Part shown: one piece after another, positions 33,996 through 39,920 of the stretch | Layout of the letters: each line of letters starts with the position of its first letter | Numbering within the stretch: position 1 is the first letter of the stretch | NCBI GenBank assembly: GCA_903901345.1 | Contig: CAIUQQ010000370.1 | Location: 1-39,920 of the forward strand | Length of the DNA: 39,920 bases | Source of the DNA: an uncultured Bacteroidota bacterium | GTDB lineage: Bacteria > Bacteroidota > Bacteroidia > UKL13-3 | Direction of reading: 5' to 3' | Notes under the pieces: generated by a model | Database searches by the model: none | Told to the model about the DNA's origin: nothing | The model's input: the letters and a program-made list of their open reading frames with translations, nothing else | Program-made: the position numbers and the translations under genes

Positions 33996-34667
33996 ATGAA
34001 AAAGTTTATTCAATATATATTATTAGCTTCAGTCGTATTATCATTTACTTCATGTGCTACCAAAATGATGTTTGACTCTAAAGTTCCATATTATACTTCA
34101 GTAGAAAATTTATTGAAACTTAAACCTGGAATGACCTTTAACTCAGTAAAAACTACACTTGGTATAGACCCTTATGATGTTTTAACCATTCAAAACGATA
34201 ACGGTGCAACAATTTATACATATCATTATAGACTAAAAGATAGAAAGTTGACAAGACCTTTAAATGATTTTATTAAAAGAGACTATGAACATACTGAATT
34301 ATTTCAAAAAGAAGGTGAACCTTGGTATAATCTTGAAGAAAAAATAGCATACTTATATTTTAAGGAAGGAAAGTATACATCGTTTATATCTGAAGAAGGT
34401 TTAAATTTGGCTGAATATGTGATGCTAATTGATAATAATTTAAGAATTATTTCGAGTGAAGATTTAAAAAAATTACAAGTAACTAAAATTGGCAATAATT
34501 ATATAACTAGCGATAGCACATACATTATTAAAATGGATAAAGAAACCAAAAAGAACTTGAATAATTTAACCCCTGCAAAGAAAAAAGGAAGTACTAAAGT
34601 TATTGTTGCAACAGTATTAATTTATCTTTTAGTAATTCCATCATTAGTATTTTTAATAGTGAACTAA
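33996..34667 (+). CDS. Second BamE/SmpA-like lipoprotein with a C-terminal membrane helix
   Basis: A 223-residue paralogue of the preceding protein. The signal MKKFIQYILLASVVLSFTSC gives lipidation at Cys20. The domain shows the same pattern: YTSVENLLKLKPGMTFNSVK, then TTLGIDPYDVLTIQNDNGAT, YTYHYRLKDRK, GEPWYNLEEKIAYLYFKEGK and EYVMLIDNNLRIISSEDL. Unlike its neighbour it ends in a lysine-rich linker (KKNLNNLTPAKKKGS) and a membrane helix (KVIVATVLIYLLVIPSLVFL) that reaches the C-terminus. A lipid anchor at one end and a helix at the other is unusual and fits a protein held in the inner membrane at both ends. It ends the operon; a terminator follows 6 bases later. Confidence 0.7.
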   Translation: MKKFIQYILLASVVLSFTSCATKMMFDSKVPYYTSVENLLKLKPGMTFNSVKTTLGIDPYDVLTIQNDNGATIYTYHYRLKDRKLTRPLNDFIKRDYEHTELFQKEGEPWYNLEEKIAYLYFKEGKYTSFISEEGLNLAEYVMLIDNNLRIISSEDLKKLQVTKIGNNYITSDSTYIIKMDKETKKNLNNLTPAKKKGSTKVIVATVLIYLLVIPSLVFLIVN

Positions 34668-34672
34668 CAAAT

Positions 34673-34709
34673 AAAAAAGCTCATCAAACAAAATTTGAGG
34701 AGCTTTTTT
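34673..34709 (+). terminator. Strong terminator ending the type VI operon
   Basis: AAAAAAGCTC (34673-34682) pairs with GAGCTTTTTT (34700-34709), with an inner TCAAA/TTTGA stem across one mismatch and an A-rich loop. It separates the type VI operon from the gene at 34727, which therefore needs its own promoter or read-through. Confidence 0.85.
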
Positions 34710-34726
34710 ATTATAATTTATACTAA

Positions 34727-35467
34727 ATGAATACTGATATATTAAATGCCTACCAAGAATGTGGAAGAATTGTATTTGCATACAAAAACAATTTCGCATG
34801 CGATTCTCTTCAATTAAACTCAAGTGCTAAATTAAATGGTTTAGATAAAATTGAATTGATTCAAGCCATACTTTCAAACAATAGCAATATAGTTTTTAAA
34901 TCTTCTAAAAATGAATACCTGAAAACTGCAAACCAACTATTGGAAATTGCTTGCGCTGCAACATGTTCAAGGGTATTTTTTGAAAATGAAGGTAATATAA
35001 ATGTAGATATTGAAATTGATATTCCTGCTAACGATTTAAAACAAATAGAAACTATTGAAAAGTTTTTGAAAACTTACGATGAGAACTATTCCAATAATTT
35101 ACTGAATAATACTTTTGTTAATGTGTTTAGTCAACTTAAAAAAGATGAGCTTTGGAAAACTATTGAAAACTTGGTTTTATATGTAATAAATGCCGAAGAA
35201 TTAGTTATAAACAGATTTGAAATTGAAGACACACTAATGAAAGCTGGTTTTTCTATATCAAGTAAAAAAGTAAATAGAGGATTTGATTTAAATTTAAGTG
35301 AAGCAGAAACAACTGAAAAAGAAAATTTACCTCATACTTTAACCGAAAAAAACCAATTAGATGAATCTTTGAAAAAGTTTCTGTTTACTGTAAAAAATGA
35401 TTGGCAAGAACAAGAAATAATAGTTGCAATTACCTACTTGAAAAAGCTGTTTTCAAAATTTGGATAA
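34727..35467 (+). CDS. Protein of unknown function beside the type VI operon
   Basis: A 246-residue soluble protein I do not recognise (MNTDILNAYQECGRIVFAYK). There is no signal peptide or membrane helix. It is largely alpha-helical with an acidic, glutamate-rich region at about 195-215 (LSEAETTEKENLPHTLTEKN). It starts only 18 bases after the type VI terminator, too short for a full promoter unless that overlaps the hairpin, so partial read-through from the type VI operon is likely. Its stop is one base from the stop of the convergent DUF4123 gene. The position suggests an accessory or regulatory role in type VI secretion, which is inference only. Confidence 0.65.
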   Translation: MNTDILNAYQECGRIVFAYKNNFACDSLQLNSSAKLNGLDKIELIQAILSNNSNIVFKSSKNEYLKTANQLLEIACAATCSRVFFENEGNINVDIEIDIPANDLKQIETIEKFLKTYDENYSNNLLNNTFVNVFSQLKKDELWKTIENLVLYVINAEELVINRFEIEDTLMKAGFSISSKKVNRGFDLNLSEAETTEKENLPHTLTEKNQLDESLKKFLFTVKNDWQEQEIIVAITYLKKLFSKFG

Positions 35468-35468
35468 T

Positions 35469-36152
35469 TTATTTTTTAAACAACATGTCAAATAAACCTC
35501 CTGATTTGTTTGGTTTGTCTACAGGTTTTTCTTCAGTTGGTTTTTTTTCAAAGATGTTTTCATTGTTTTTTTTTTCAGAAGAAACTTCTTCTTCATCTAA
35601 AAAAAAACGACCAGTTGCTGTTTTCGTTTCTTCCTTTTCTTCTTGGTTTAAAAAACCTTCAATAAATGCTGCTGAAGGTATTTGTTGAGTTTGTAGTTCA
35701 GAGCTTTTGCTAAGTTCAAATACCAATACAAATGCTGGGTCTTCGTCTTCGCAATAAAAACTTTGTACAGGACCAAAAAACTCTTTCAATTGCGCAGTAT
35801 CGCAAGTAGGAAGGAATATACGCAATACCCTAGGATCATAAAAGCGAAAATAAAGTTCTTCGCCATCTTCGGTTTTTACTAATAAAAATTTTCTGAAATG
35901 GGTGTGAATAGTAGAAAAAGGCTCGTTGGTTTTGAGCATAACACCCCACGAATTGCCCCAACCTTCTTCAGTAAAAAAAGTTTTGAATTCCTTAAAATGG
36001 TTTGATTGAAACAAATAAGGACCCACATCCGCTAAATAGGCATCCCCTTTTTCGCGGTATAAGGACTCATGCTTAGGGTTTAAGTCCTTTGCTTGAGTTA
36101 TGGCTGCTTCCATTCGCGCAGCATCTAATAAAAGGTAATTTACGTGGTTCAA
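35469..36152 (-). CDS. DUF4123 protein, type VI effector adaptor/chaperone
   Basis: A 227-residue protein with an N-terminal DUF4123 domain (about 5-140): YLLLDAARMEAAITQAKDL, DVGPYLFQSN, EEGWGNSWGVMLKTNEPFST, HFRKFLLVKTEDGEELYFRF, then YDPRVLRIFLPTCD. DUF4123 proteins (TEC/Tap-1) bind effectors and load them onto VgrG or PAAR tips. The motif set GxSWGV, HxRK and RFYDPRVL is intact. The C-terminal 75 residues are a low-complexity charged tail (NQEEKEETKTATGRFFLDEE) ending SGGLFDMLFKK. It is the last gene of the - strand effector module, 29 bases after an 81-residue gene, and its client is probably the GH19 protein or another protein in that module. Confidence 0.85.
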   Translation of the reverse strand: MNHVNYLLLDAARMEAAITQAKDLNPKHESLYREKGDAYLADVGPYLFQSNHFKEFKTFFTEEGWGNSWGVMLKTNEPFSTIHTHFRKFLLVKTEDGEELYFRFYDPRVLRIFLPTCDTAQLKEFFGPVQSFYCEDEDPAFVLVFELSKSSELQTQQIPSAAFIEGFLNQEEKEETKTATGRFFLDEEEVSSEKKNNENIFEKKPTEEKPVDKPNKSGGLFDMLFKK

Positions 36153-36181
36153 AACAATTTCAAATATAAATATTTGGGGGT

Positions 36182-36427
36182 TTAAGGATACACCTTACAT
36201 TTTTTTCTTAACAAAATCCATTCTTCTTCATCCAATTCTTTTTGGTCTGAAACTTCTGTTTGTTCAAAGTTTTTATTAAACAAATTTTCTTCACAACGAT
36301 AGTAAATAGTTCCGTCTTCGGTTTTCAAATGAAAGTAAACCACACCACTTTTTATAGCTAGTACTTTTCCAATTGCATCTACCAATTTTAACTTTCGGTT
36401 GAATGAGGTGTTGAGGGCTGATAGCAT
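36182..36427 (-). CDS. Small unknown protein upstream of the DUF4123 gene
   Basis: An 81-residue protein, MLSALNTSFNRKLKLVDAIG then KVLAIKSGVVYFHLKTEDGT, with a beta-rich, possibly SH3-like first half (IYYRCEENLFNKNFEQ) and an acidic second half ending EEWILLRKKCKVYP. No signal or membrane segment. It is 29 bases upstream of the DUF4123 adaptor on the same strand and probably cotranscribed. It may be an accessory of effector loading; the evidence is only position. Confidence 0.55.
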   Translation of the reverse strand: MLSALNTSFNRKLKLVDAIGKVLAIKSGVVYFHLKTEDGTIYYRCEENLFNKNFEQTEVSDQKELDEEEWILLRKKCKVYP

Positions 36428-36639
36428 ATGTTCTTTACGGTTATTTTTAATTTACATTTTCGATTATTTATTCATTTGGGTAATCATTTATAAAACCACT
36501 TTCAAAAAAAGTAATTTAGTATTTTAAAACCACTTTTGAATTCCACAGTCTATTATATGTAAAGCTCATCATTAGTAAGTAAATTATTAAGATCCACCAA
36601 AAGTAACAACTTAACCAACCTTAATGCCATTTTCTTTTC

Positions 36640-36753
36640 TTAGCCTTCAATTTCTTTTTGTCTATAAACTATAGAAACTGCATAATATTTTATCAAACCG
36701 CCACCTTTTACACCTGGTTGTGTTTTTTGTACTGTTTTAAATTTAATAACCAT
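36640..36753 (-). pseudogene. N-terminal fragment of an HU-like DNA-binding protein
   Basis: A 37-codon frame reading MVIKFKTVQKTQPGVKGGGL then IKYYAVSIVYRQKEIEG and TAA. 'IKFKxVQKxxPGxxxGxxKYYA' is the N-terminal strand signature of HU-like proteins of Bacteroidota (the HU/IHF-related family of about 120-160 residues). The dimer and DNA-arm regions are missing, and I found no continuation in the other frames down to 36430. It is most likely a decayed remnant. The remainder of the 36428-36772 gap is AT-rich with nothing else I can support. Confidence 0.4.
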
Positions 36754-36772
36754 TTGTTTTATTTTTATTTGG

Positions 36773-37738
36773 TTATGGAATGGGGGTTTGTGTTTTTGTT
36801 ATAGGTGTTGGATCGCATAAAGATTTATTATTTAACACTTCCTTTATTTTTGAAGTTCTTCTAATTCTATCAGTTTGTTTTTTTAAATGTTCATATTTCT
36901 CCTCTGATTTTGTTTTAGCTTTTTTATCAATTTTATCATCAATTTTATTATTTTTTTTATCTTCTATGTATTTATTTTTTCCTTCAATTTTTGCTCTATT
37001 TTTAGCATTAATTTTTGCTTGTTGTTTTAATCTCTTTAATTGTTTTCTAGATAAATCTTCTTCATTTAAACCATTAATTAGTTTATTTTTTTCTTCAGTT
37101 TCATAGTCCGTTAAATTTTCCTTTTCAATTTTCGAAATATATTCTTTTTCAGCTGTTTTGTCATACATACGGTTTTTATATCCTTCGCTTTTACCGGTAC
37201 TATTCATCTCATAAAACTCCTCTTGTGTTGCGTCAAATCCATTAACTTTTTTTGATGCTTGGAAAACTGAAGATTCATCATATGATTGCAATTTATCAAG
37301 ATTATTCTTCTTCCAAAACCAAGCTGCGGATTGTGTTGGATATTTAGAAGATATTAGAGAAGGGTCATTCATTATTTCTGGATCATTAATTGAATCAGCA
37401 AACTTTTGATAATTATCTCTGCCTGTTACTTGAATGTATCCCCTCCCTTTGAATTTTTTCCCATCTCCTTCTTCTGTATTGCCTAAGTCAGCTCTACCTT
37501 CATATTTCTCTCCGCTAGCAATTTCTTCCGTGTAATGTAAATCGTCCGATTCATGGGCTAACTGACCTAAAAAAAGAGTTTGGTTATCTAATGTATTTAT
37601 TTCTGTTTTTTCCATAGAATTTATGACCTCATCAAATTGTTCATCCGATTTTTTAGGAAATATTTTTTTGAGTTGGTTTTTACAAACAGAATTAGCAGGG
37701 GCTTTCTTTTCAAGTGGACATGGCTGTTTAGCTTCCAT
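36773..37738 (-). CDS. GH19 chitinase/lysozyme-like protein, probable type VI effector
   Basis: A 321-residue protein without a signal peptide. Residues about 20-190 are a GH19 lysozyme/chitinase domain: LFLGQLAHESDDLHYTEEIA with the catalytic Glu63 in HES, then SGEKYEGRADLGNTEEGDGK with Glu80, then KKFKGRGYIQVTGRDNYQKF and a conserved PSLISSKYPTQSAAWFWKK. GH19 enzymes cut beta-1,4 links in chitin or peptidoglycan. The C-terminal 110 residues are a highly charged K/E-rich helical tail (ENLTDYETEEKNKLINGLNE), perhaps a docking arm. Lack of a signal peptide, a PAAR gene two genes upstream and a DUF4123 gene downstream point to delivery by type VI secretion. It overlaps the preceding gene by 11 bases. 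Confidence 0.85.
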   Translation of the reverse strand: MEAKQPCPLEKKAPANSVCKNQLKKIFPKKSDEQFDEVINSMEKTEINTLDNQTLFLGQLAHESDDLHYTEEIASGEKYEGRADLGNTEEGDGKKFKGRGYIQVTGRDNYQKFADSINDPEIMNDPSLISSKYPTQSAAWFWKKNNLDKLQSYDESSVFQASKKVNGFDATQEEFYEMNSTGKSEGYKNRMYDKTAEKEYISKIEKENLTDYETEEKNKLINGLNEEDLSRKQLKRLKQQAKINAKNRAKIEGKNKYIEDKKNNKIDDKIDKKAKTKSEEKYEHLKKQTDRIRRTSKIKEVLNNKSLCDPTPITKTQTPIP

Positions 37739-38102
37739 TATTTTCTTCTATTATTTTATAAATTTTTTCATTAATTAATTCTTCTGTAAAAATTTCAGCT
37801 AAAGTATCTCTTTCTTTATTCATTTTAAATAAGCTCCATTCAAATTCAAAGTTTTCTAAAGTATAAAATTCAATACCAAAAATATAAGAAAGACAAATAA
37901 AAATTGACTTATCTCCAACAGAATTAATGCCTAACTCTTTAAACCTTAGTTTACTTGCAGTAACAATATTATTAAACAATTTTAAATTCAAGATGAAGTC
38001 CATTGAGACAAGTTTATCTATAGACATTTTAAAGATTATTTTATCTACTTTTTCTGTATATAAAAAACTAATTTTATTATATTGTTCTGTATTAATTTTC
38101 AT
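37728..38102 (-). CDS. Small unknown protein between PAAR and GH19 genes
   Basis: A 124-residue cytoplasmic protein (MKINTEQYNKISFLYTEKVD), mixed alpha/beta and rich in I, F, K and E, with no signal peptide or membrane helix. Its end overlaps the start of the GH19 gene by 11 bases, so translation of the two is probably coupled. It lies 9 bases after the PAAR gene. Such a small cytoplasmic partner could be a chaperone, or an adaptor that holds the effector; an immunity protein against a cell-wall hydrolase would be expected to act in the periplasm, and this one has no signal, which argues against immunity. Confidence 0.6.
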   Translation of the reverse strand: MKINTEQYNKISFLYTEKVDKIIFKMSIDKLVSMDFILNLKLFNNIVTASKLRFKELGINSVGDKSIFICLSYIFGIEFYTLENFEFEWSLFKMNKERDTLAEIFTEELINEKIYKIIEENNGS

Positions 38103-38111
38103 AAAACTAAT

Positions 38112-38588
38112 TTATCCTTTCAACTTTGCTTGTGCGCATTTCTCACAAAAAGGTGTTCCATTTTTTGCACCTTGTTTCATACTTATTACTTGTGCCAATT
38201 TCGTTTGCATACTTGCAGGCATTCCCTTCATTACACTCATCAAAACAGGTGTCGGCATAGCTGCCATGCCTGCACTTCCTCCTCCAGCTTCACCAATTAA
38301 AACCGTTGGACAACCAACTGTAATAGCTCCACCATGGGCACATTGGTCGCCCATGCGGGCAGCAGGTTTGCCTCCAAAAAACACACCAGCGCTACCTAAT
38401 ACAATGGTATCAGGTGGGCCTGTACAAACACACATATCACCCATTACAGCAGCAGGCATTCCACCAATTAACACAGTTGGGCAACCTGGCCCAGAAATTG
38501 GCCCACCCACATGCGGTATAGGTGGCACACCTGGTGTTACCATCGGGCATACATGCATATCTCCAATTCTTGCTGCTGGTTTGCTCAT
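38112..38588 (-). CDS. PAAR-domain type VI spike-tip protein
   Basis: A 158-residue protein with PAAR repeats: MSKPAARIGDMHVCPMVTPG, then GPGCPTVLIGGMPAAVMGDM, CVCTGPPDTIVLGSAGVFFG, GKPAARMGDQCAHGGAITVG and CPTVLIGEAGGG. PAAR proteins sharpen the VgrG spike of the type VI apparatus and carry effectors. The His and Cys residues (MHVC, CAHGG, CVC) would bind the tip zinc. The C-terminal 55 residues (MSVMKGMPASMQTKLAQVIS; then GTPFCEKCAQAKLKG with a CxxC) are a helical extension typical of PAAR proteins without a fused toxin. Downstream genes (37728, 36773) probably encode its cargo. Confidence 0.93.
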   Translation of the reverse strand: MSKPAARIGDMHVCPMVTPGVPPIPHVGGPISGPGCPTVLIGGMPAAVMGDMCVCTGPPDTIVLGSAGVFFGGKPAARMGDQCAHGGAITVGCPTVLIGEAGGGSAGMAAMPTPVLMSVMKGMPASMQTKLAQVISMKQGAKNGTPFCEKCAQAKLKG

Positions 38589-38600
38589 TGTTATAAATAG

Positions 38601-38936
38601 TTAATCATTTGCGTTATTATCCCTTTTCAACTCCTGTTGAAATTTATCCAATGCTAAGCTTACTGTATCTAAACCTATTCCATAAATACGAAATCCAACC
38701 CCAGCAATACAACCAACTGCTGCACCTGCAGGTGCTCCAAAACCTGCTGTTGGTATGGCACTTGCGGCAGCCCCAACTAAAGCACCACCAGTACATGCTT
38801 TACCATATTCTTTGGCAATTCTTCTTAATTCGGAAGTATCATAACTATGGCCATCCACCCCTGGAATTTTGTTTAACTCTCTTGCATTATTTCTATCTAT
38901 TTGCAAAACAGGATTTTCATTATTTTCGTTTCCCAT
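38601..38936 (-). CDS. Small glycine-zipper protein of the effector module
   Basis: A 111-residue protein. Residues about 45-85 are glycine/alanine-rich and hydrophobic (GGALVGAAASAIPTAGFGAP, AGAAVGCIAGVGF), a glycine-zipper pattern known from membrane-inserting and channel-forming proteins. The flanks are polar (MGNENNENPVLQIDRNNARE; DKFQQELKRDNNAND). It has no signal peptide. The gene is 12 bases upstream of the PAAR gene and is probably cotranscribed. Type VI effectors and some immunity proteins contain similar segments; whether this is a pore-type toxin or a membrane partner cannot be told. Confidence 0.6.
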   Translation of the reverse strand: MGNENNENPVLQIDRNNARELNKIPGVDGHSYDTSELRRIAKEYGKACTGGALVGAAASAIPTAGFGAPAGAAVGCIAGVGFRIYGIGLDTVSLALDKFQQELKRDNNAND

Positions 38937-38986
38937 AATTTATTTCAGTTTATTATTTTACTTTTTTATTTGAACCAAAGTAATAT

Positions 38987-39526
38987 TTACAACCAATTTT
39001 CAATTGTTTTTTCAATTTCTTTAATTAGATTTATTGGATCAACTTGGGGAGTATGCATTTTGCAAACTAGTGTTCCATTATTCAAATTAAATACTGATAT
39101 ATGATTGTCTAGTATACGTCTTACTAAATTATCTAAAAAATTACTCTCTGGTTCATAATTGAACTTCATAAAATATGGTTTTTGAATTTTATCCTTAAAT
39201 TTTGTTGAAATAAAAAATCTAATAAATAAAGATTTTCCAATAGCTACTTCAAACTTATTATTCAATCCAGAAACAATTATTTCAAAACAAGCATAATCAA
39301 TCGCATCAACTGGAATAACAACTCCATTTTGTGTACTTTGATCCTTGTGGATCTTTATTTGATACATCAAATTGTTTTTTTTAAAATTAGTAATCATTTC
39401 ATAGCCATAAGCATTGCAAAAACCAGCACAATCAAGTTCCATTGTTTTGAGTTTAAGCTCAACATTTTCACAATAGTTTTTGTTGGCCTCAAAAAATGGT
39501 GAAGGATCTGTTTCGTACTGTATCAT
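38987..39526 (-). CDS. Unknown 179-residue protein of the effector module
   Basis: A soluble protein I do not recognise, starting MIQYETDPSPFFEANKNYCE. The middle part is beta-rich (NNLMYQIKIHKDQSTQNGVV; FEIIVSGLNNKFEVAIGKSL; FIRFFISTKFKDKIQKPYFM) and the C-terminus helical (NLIKEIEKTIENWL). It could be a DcrB- or Mog1-like sandwich, a fold used by type VI adaptors, but I cannot show this. Its ATG overlaps the stop of the 39-residue frame upstream (ATGA), so translation is likely coupled. Confidence 0.6.
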   Translation of the reverse strand: MIQYETDPSPFFEANKNYCENVELKLKTMELDCAGFCNAYGYEMITNFKKNNLMYQIKIHKDQSTQNGVVIPVDAIDYACFEIIVSGLNNKFEVAIGKSLFIRFFISTKFKDKIQKPYFMKFNYEPESNFLDNLVRRILDNHISVFNLNNGTLVCKMHTPQVDPINLIKEIEKTIENWL

Positions 39527-39642
39527 ATTTTATGTAATGAATTATTTTTAAGATTAGCAACAAGAGAAAAGTTAACATTAAGTGTATTATCACAAATTTT
39601 GTTTGATGATTCTATTCTAATTTTTACTGTTGGTTTGCTCAT
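39523..39642 (-). CDS. 39-residue small protein overlapping the next gene
   Basis: A 39-codon frame reading MSKPTVKIRIESSNKICDNT then LNVNFSLVANLKNNSLHKI and TGA. The TGA overlaps the ATG of the next gene (ATGA on the - strand), a typical translational-coupling arrangement that supports expression. It begins MSKP as does the PAAR protein but shows no further resemblance. Function unknown. Confidence 0.4.
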   Translation of the reverse strand: MSKPTVKIRIESSNKICDNTLNVNFSLVANLKNNSLHKI

Positions 39643-39655
39643 TCATTTATTTAAT

Positions 39656-39901
39656 TTATACATCTGTTTGCAAATACTCCTTAGCACTTAATTCATTAAA
39701 CTCTACATATTGAGTGCCATAAGCCGAAACATAAAATTCAACTTTTAACCTTCCGCTTTCAAATCCATTAGATTTCACATACCCTCTGGTACCTTCATTA
39801 ACTAGATATTTGTTTCCAAATATTTTGTCAGTCGGCAGCATTTTAGTTAGGGAAACTGTTTTTCCTTTAACAACATATTCTGGTAATACTTTTCTGAACA
39901 T
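39656..39901 (-). CDS. Small unknown beta-rich protein
   Basis: An 81-residue protein (MFRKVLPEYVVKGKTVSLTK) with alternating strand pattern (TRGYVKSNGFESGRLKVEFY, VSAYGTQYVEFNELSAKEYL) suggesting a small SH3-like barrel. It has no signal peptide. It lies at the right edge of the window, 13 bases upstream of the 39-residue frame, and may begin this module or continue one from outside the window. Confidence 0.5.
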   Translation of the reverse strand: MFRKVLPEYVVKGKTVSLTKMLPTDKIFGNKYLVNEGTRGYVKSNGFESGRLKVEFYVSAYGTQYVEFNELSAKEYLQTDV

Positions 39902-39920
39902 AATTTATAATATTAGTAAA

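Noticed and set aside
36780-37106. A 108-residue hydrophobic + strand frame opposite the GH19 gene tail
   Set aside because: Its hydrophobic F/L/S composition is the antisense of the K/E-rich GH19 tail; the GH19 frame is well supported and the antisense frame has no homology signal.
37927-38604. A 225-residue proline-rich + strand frame opposite the PAAR gene
   Set aside because: It is the complement of the glycine-rich PAAR repeats; the PAAR motifs are unmistakable on the - strand.
1-39920. tRNA, rRNA or insertion-sequence transposase genes
   Set aside because: No GC-rich cloverleaf or rRNA-like segment and no transposase motifs were seen on reading both strands.

Overview
The window comes from an AT-rich (roughly one-third GC) member of the Bacteroidota. 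Evidence: type A type IX secretion (T9SS) C-terminal sorting domains on large exported proteins, a DUF4834 protein, a GldL-like membrane protein, BACON and SprB-type domains, near-absence of Shine-Dalgarno sequences, TAnnTTTG-like promoter elements, and a type VI secretion system of the Bacteroidetes-specific subtype iii (TssN and TssO). The genus cannot be fixed from the sequence alone.

Region 1 (1-11985) is mostly housekeeping and signalling: an arylsulfotransferase-like protein cut by the left edge, a zinc-ribbon protein behind a frameshifted GldL-like gene, ssb, a sugar-phosphate nucleotidyltransferase, an unknown protein, a FIST sensor protein upstream of a five-PAS soluble histidine kinase, a DUF4834/FkbM methyltransferase pair, an OmpA-family protein and a Mn-type superoxide dismutase.

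Region 2 (12067-29526) is dominated by exported proteins: a GH81 beta-1,3-glucanase with CBM6-like and T9SS domains whose reading frame is broken near 14466, a saccharopine dehydrogenase-like enzyme, a cluster of outer-membrane protein, DUF1573 protein and alpha/beta hydrolase, three lipoproteins, and a 1792-residue T9SS protein with two IPT domains, two sets of exactly seven FG-GAP/VCBS repeats (two probable seven-bladed propellers), four Ig/PKD-like repeats, a SprB-like repeat and a BACON-like domain. Upstream of it lies a scar (29261-29526) that joins a copy of its sorting-domain coding sequence to a copy of a neighbouring lipoprotein gene start, with ACTATT microhomology at the joint.

Region 3 (29537-39901) is a type VI secretion island. 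A tight forward operon (30012-34667) encodes TssG-like, TssN, TssK, TssO and two paralogous BamE/SmpA-like lipoproteins, and ends at a strong terminator. On the opposite strand (39901-35469) is a probable effector module: small unknown proteins, a PAAR spike tip, a small unknown protein, a GH19 lysozyme/chitinase-like effector and a DUF4123 effector-loading adaptor. The sheath, tube, VgrG and ClpV genes are not in the window and must lie elsewhere. The lipoprotein pair and the uncharacterised proteins of the effector module are the best candidates for undescribed biology here.
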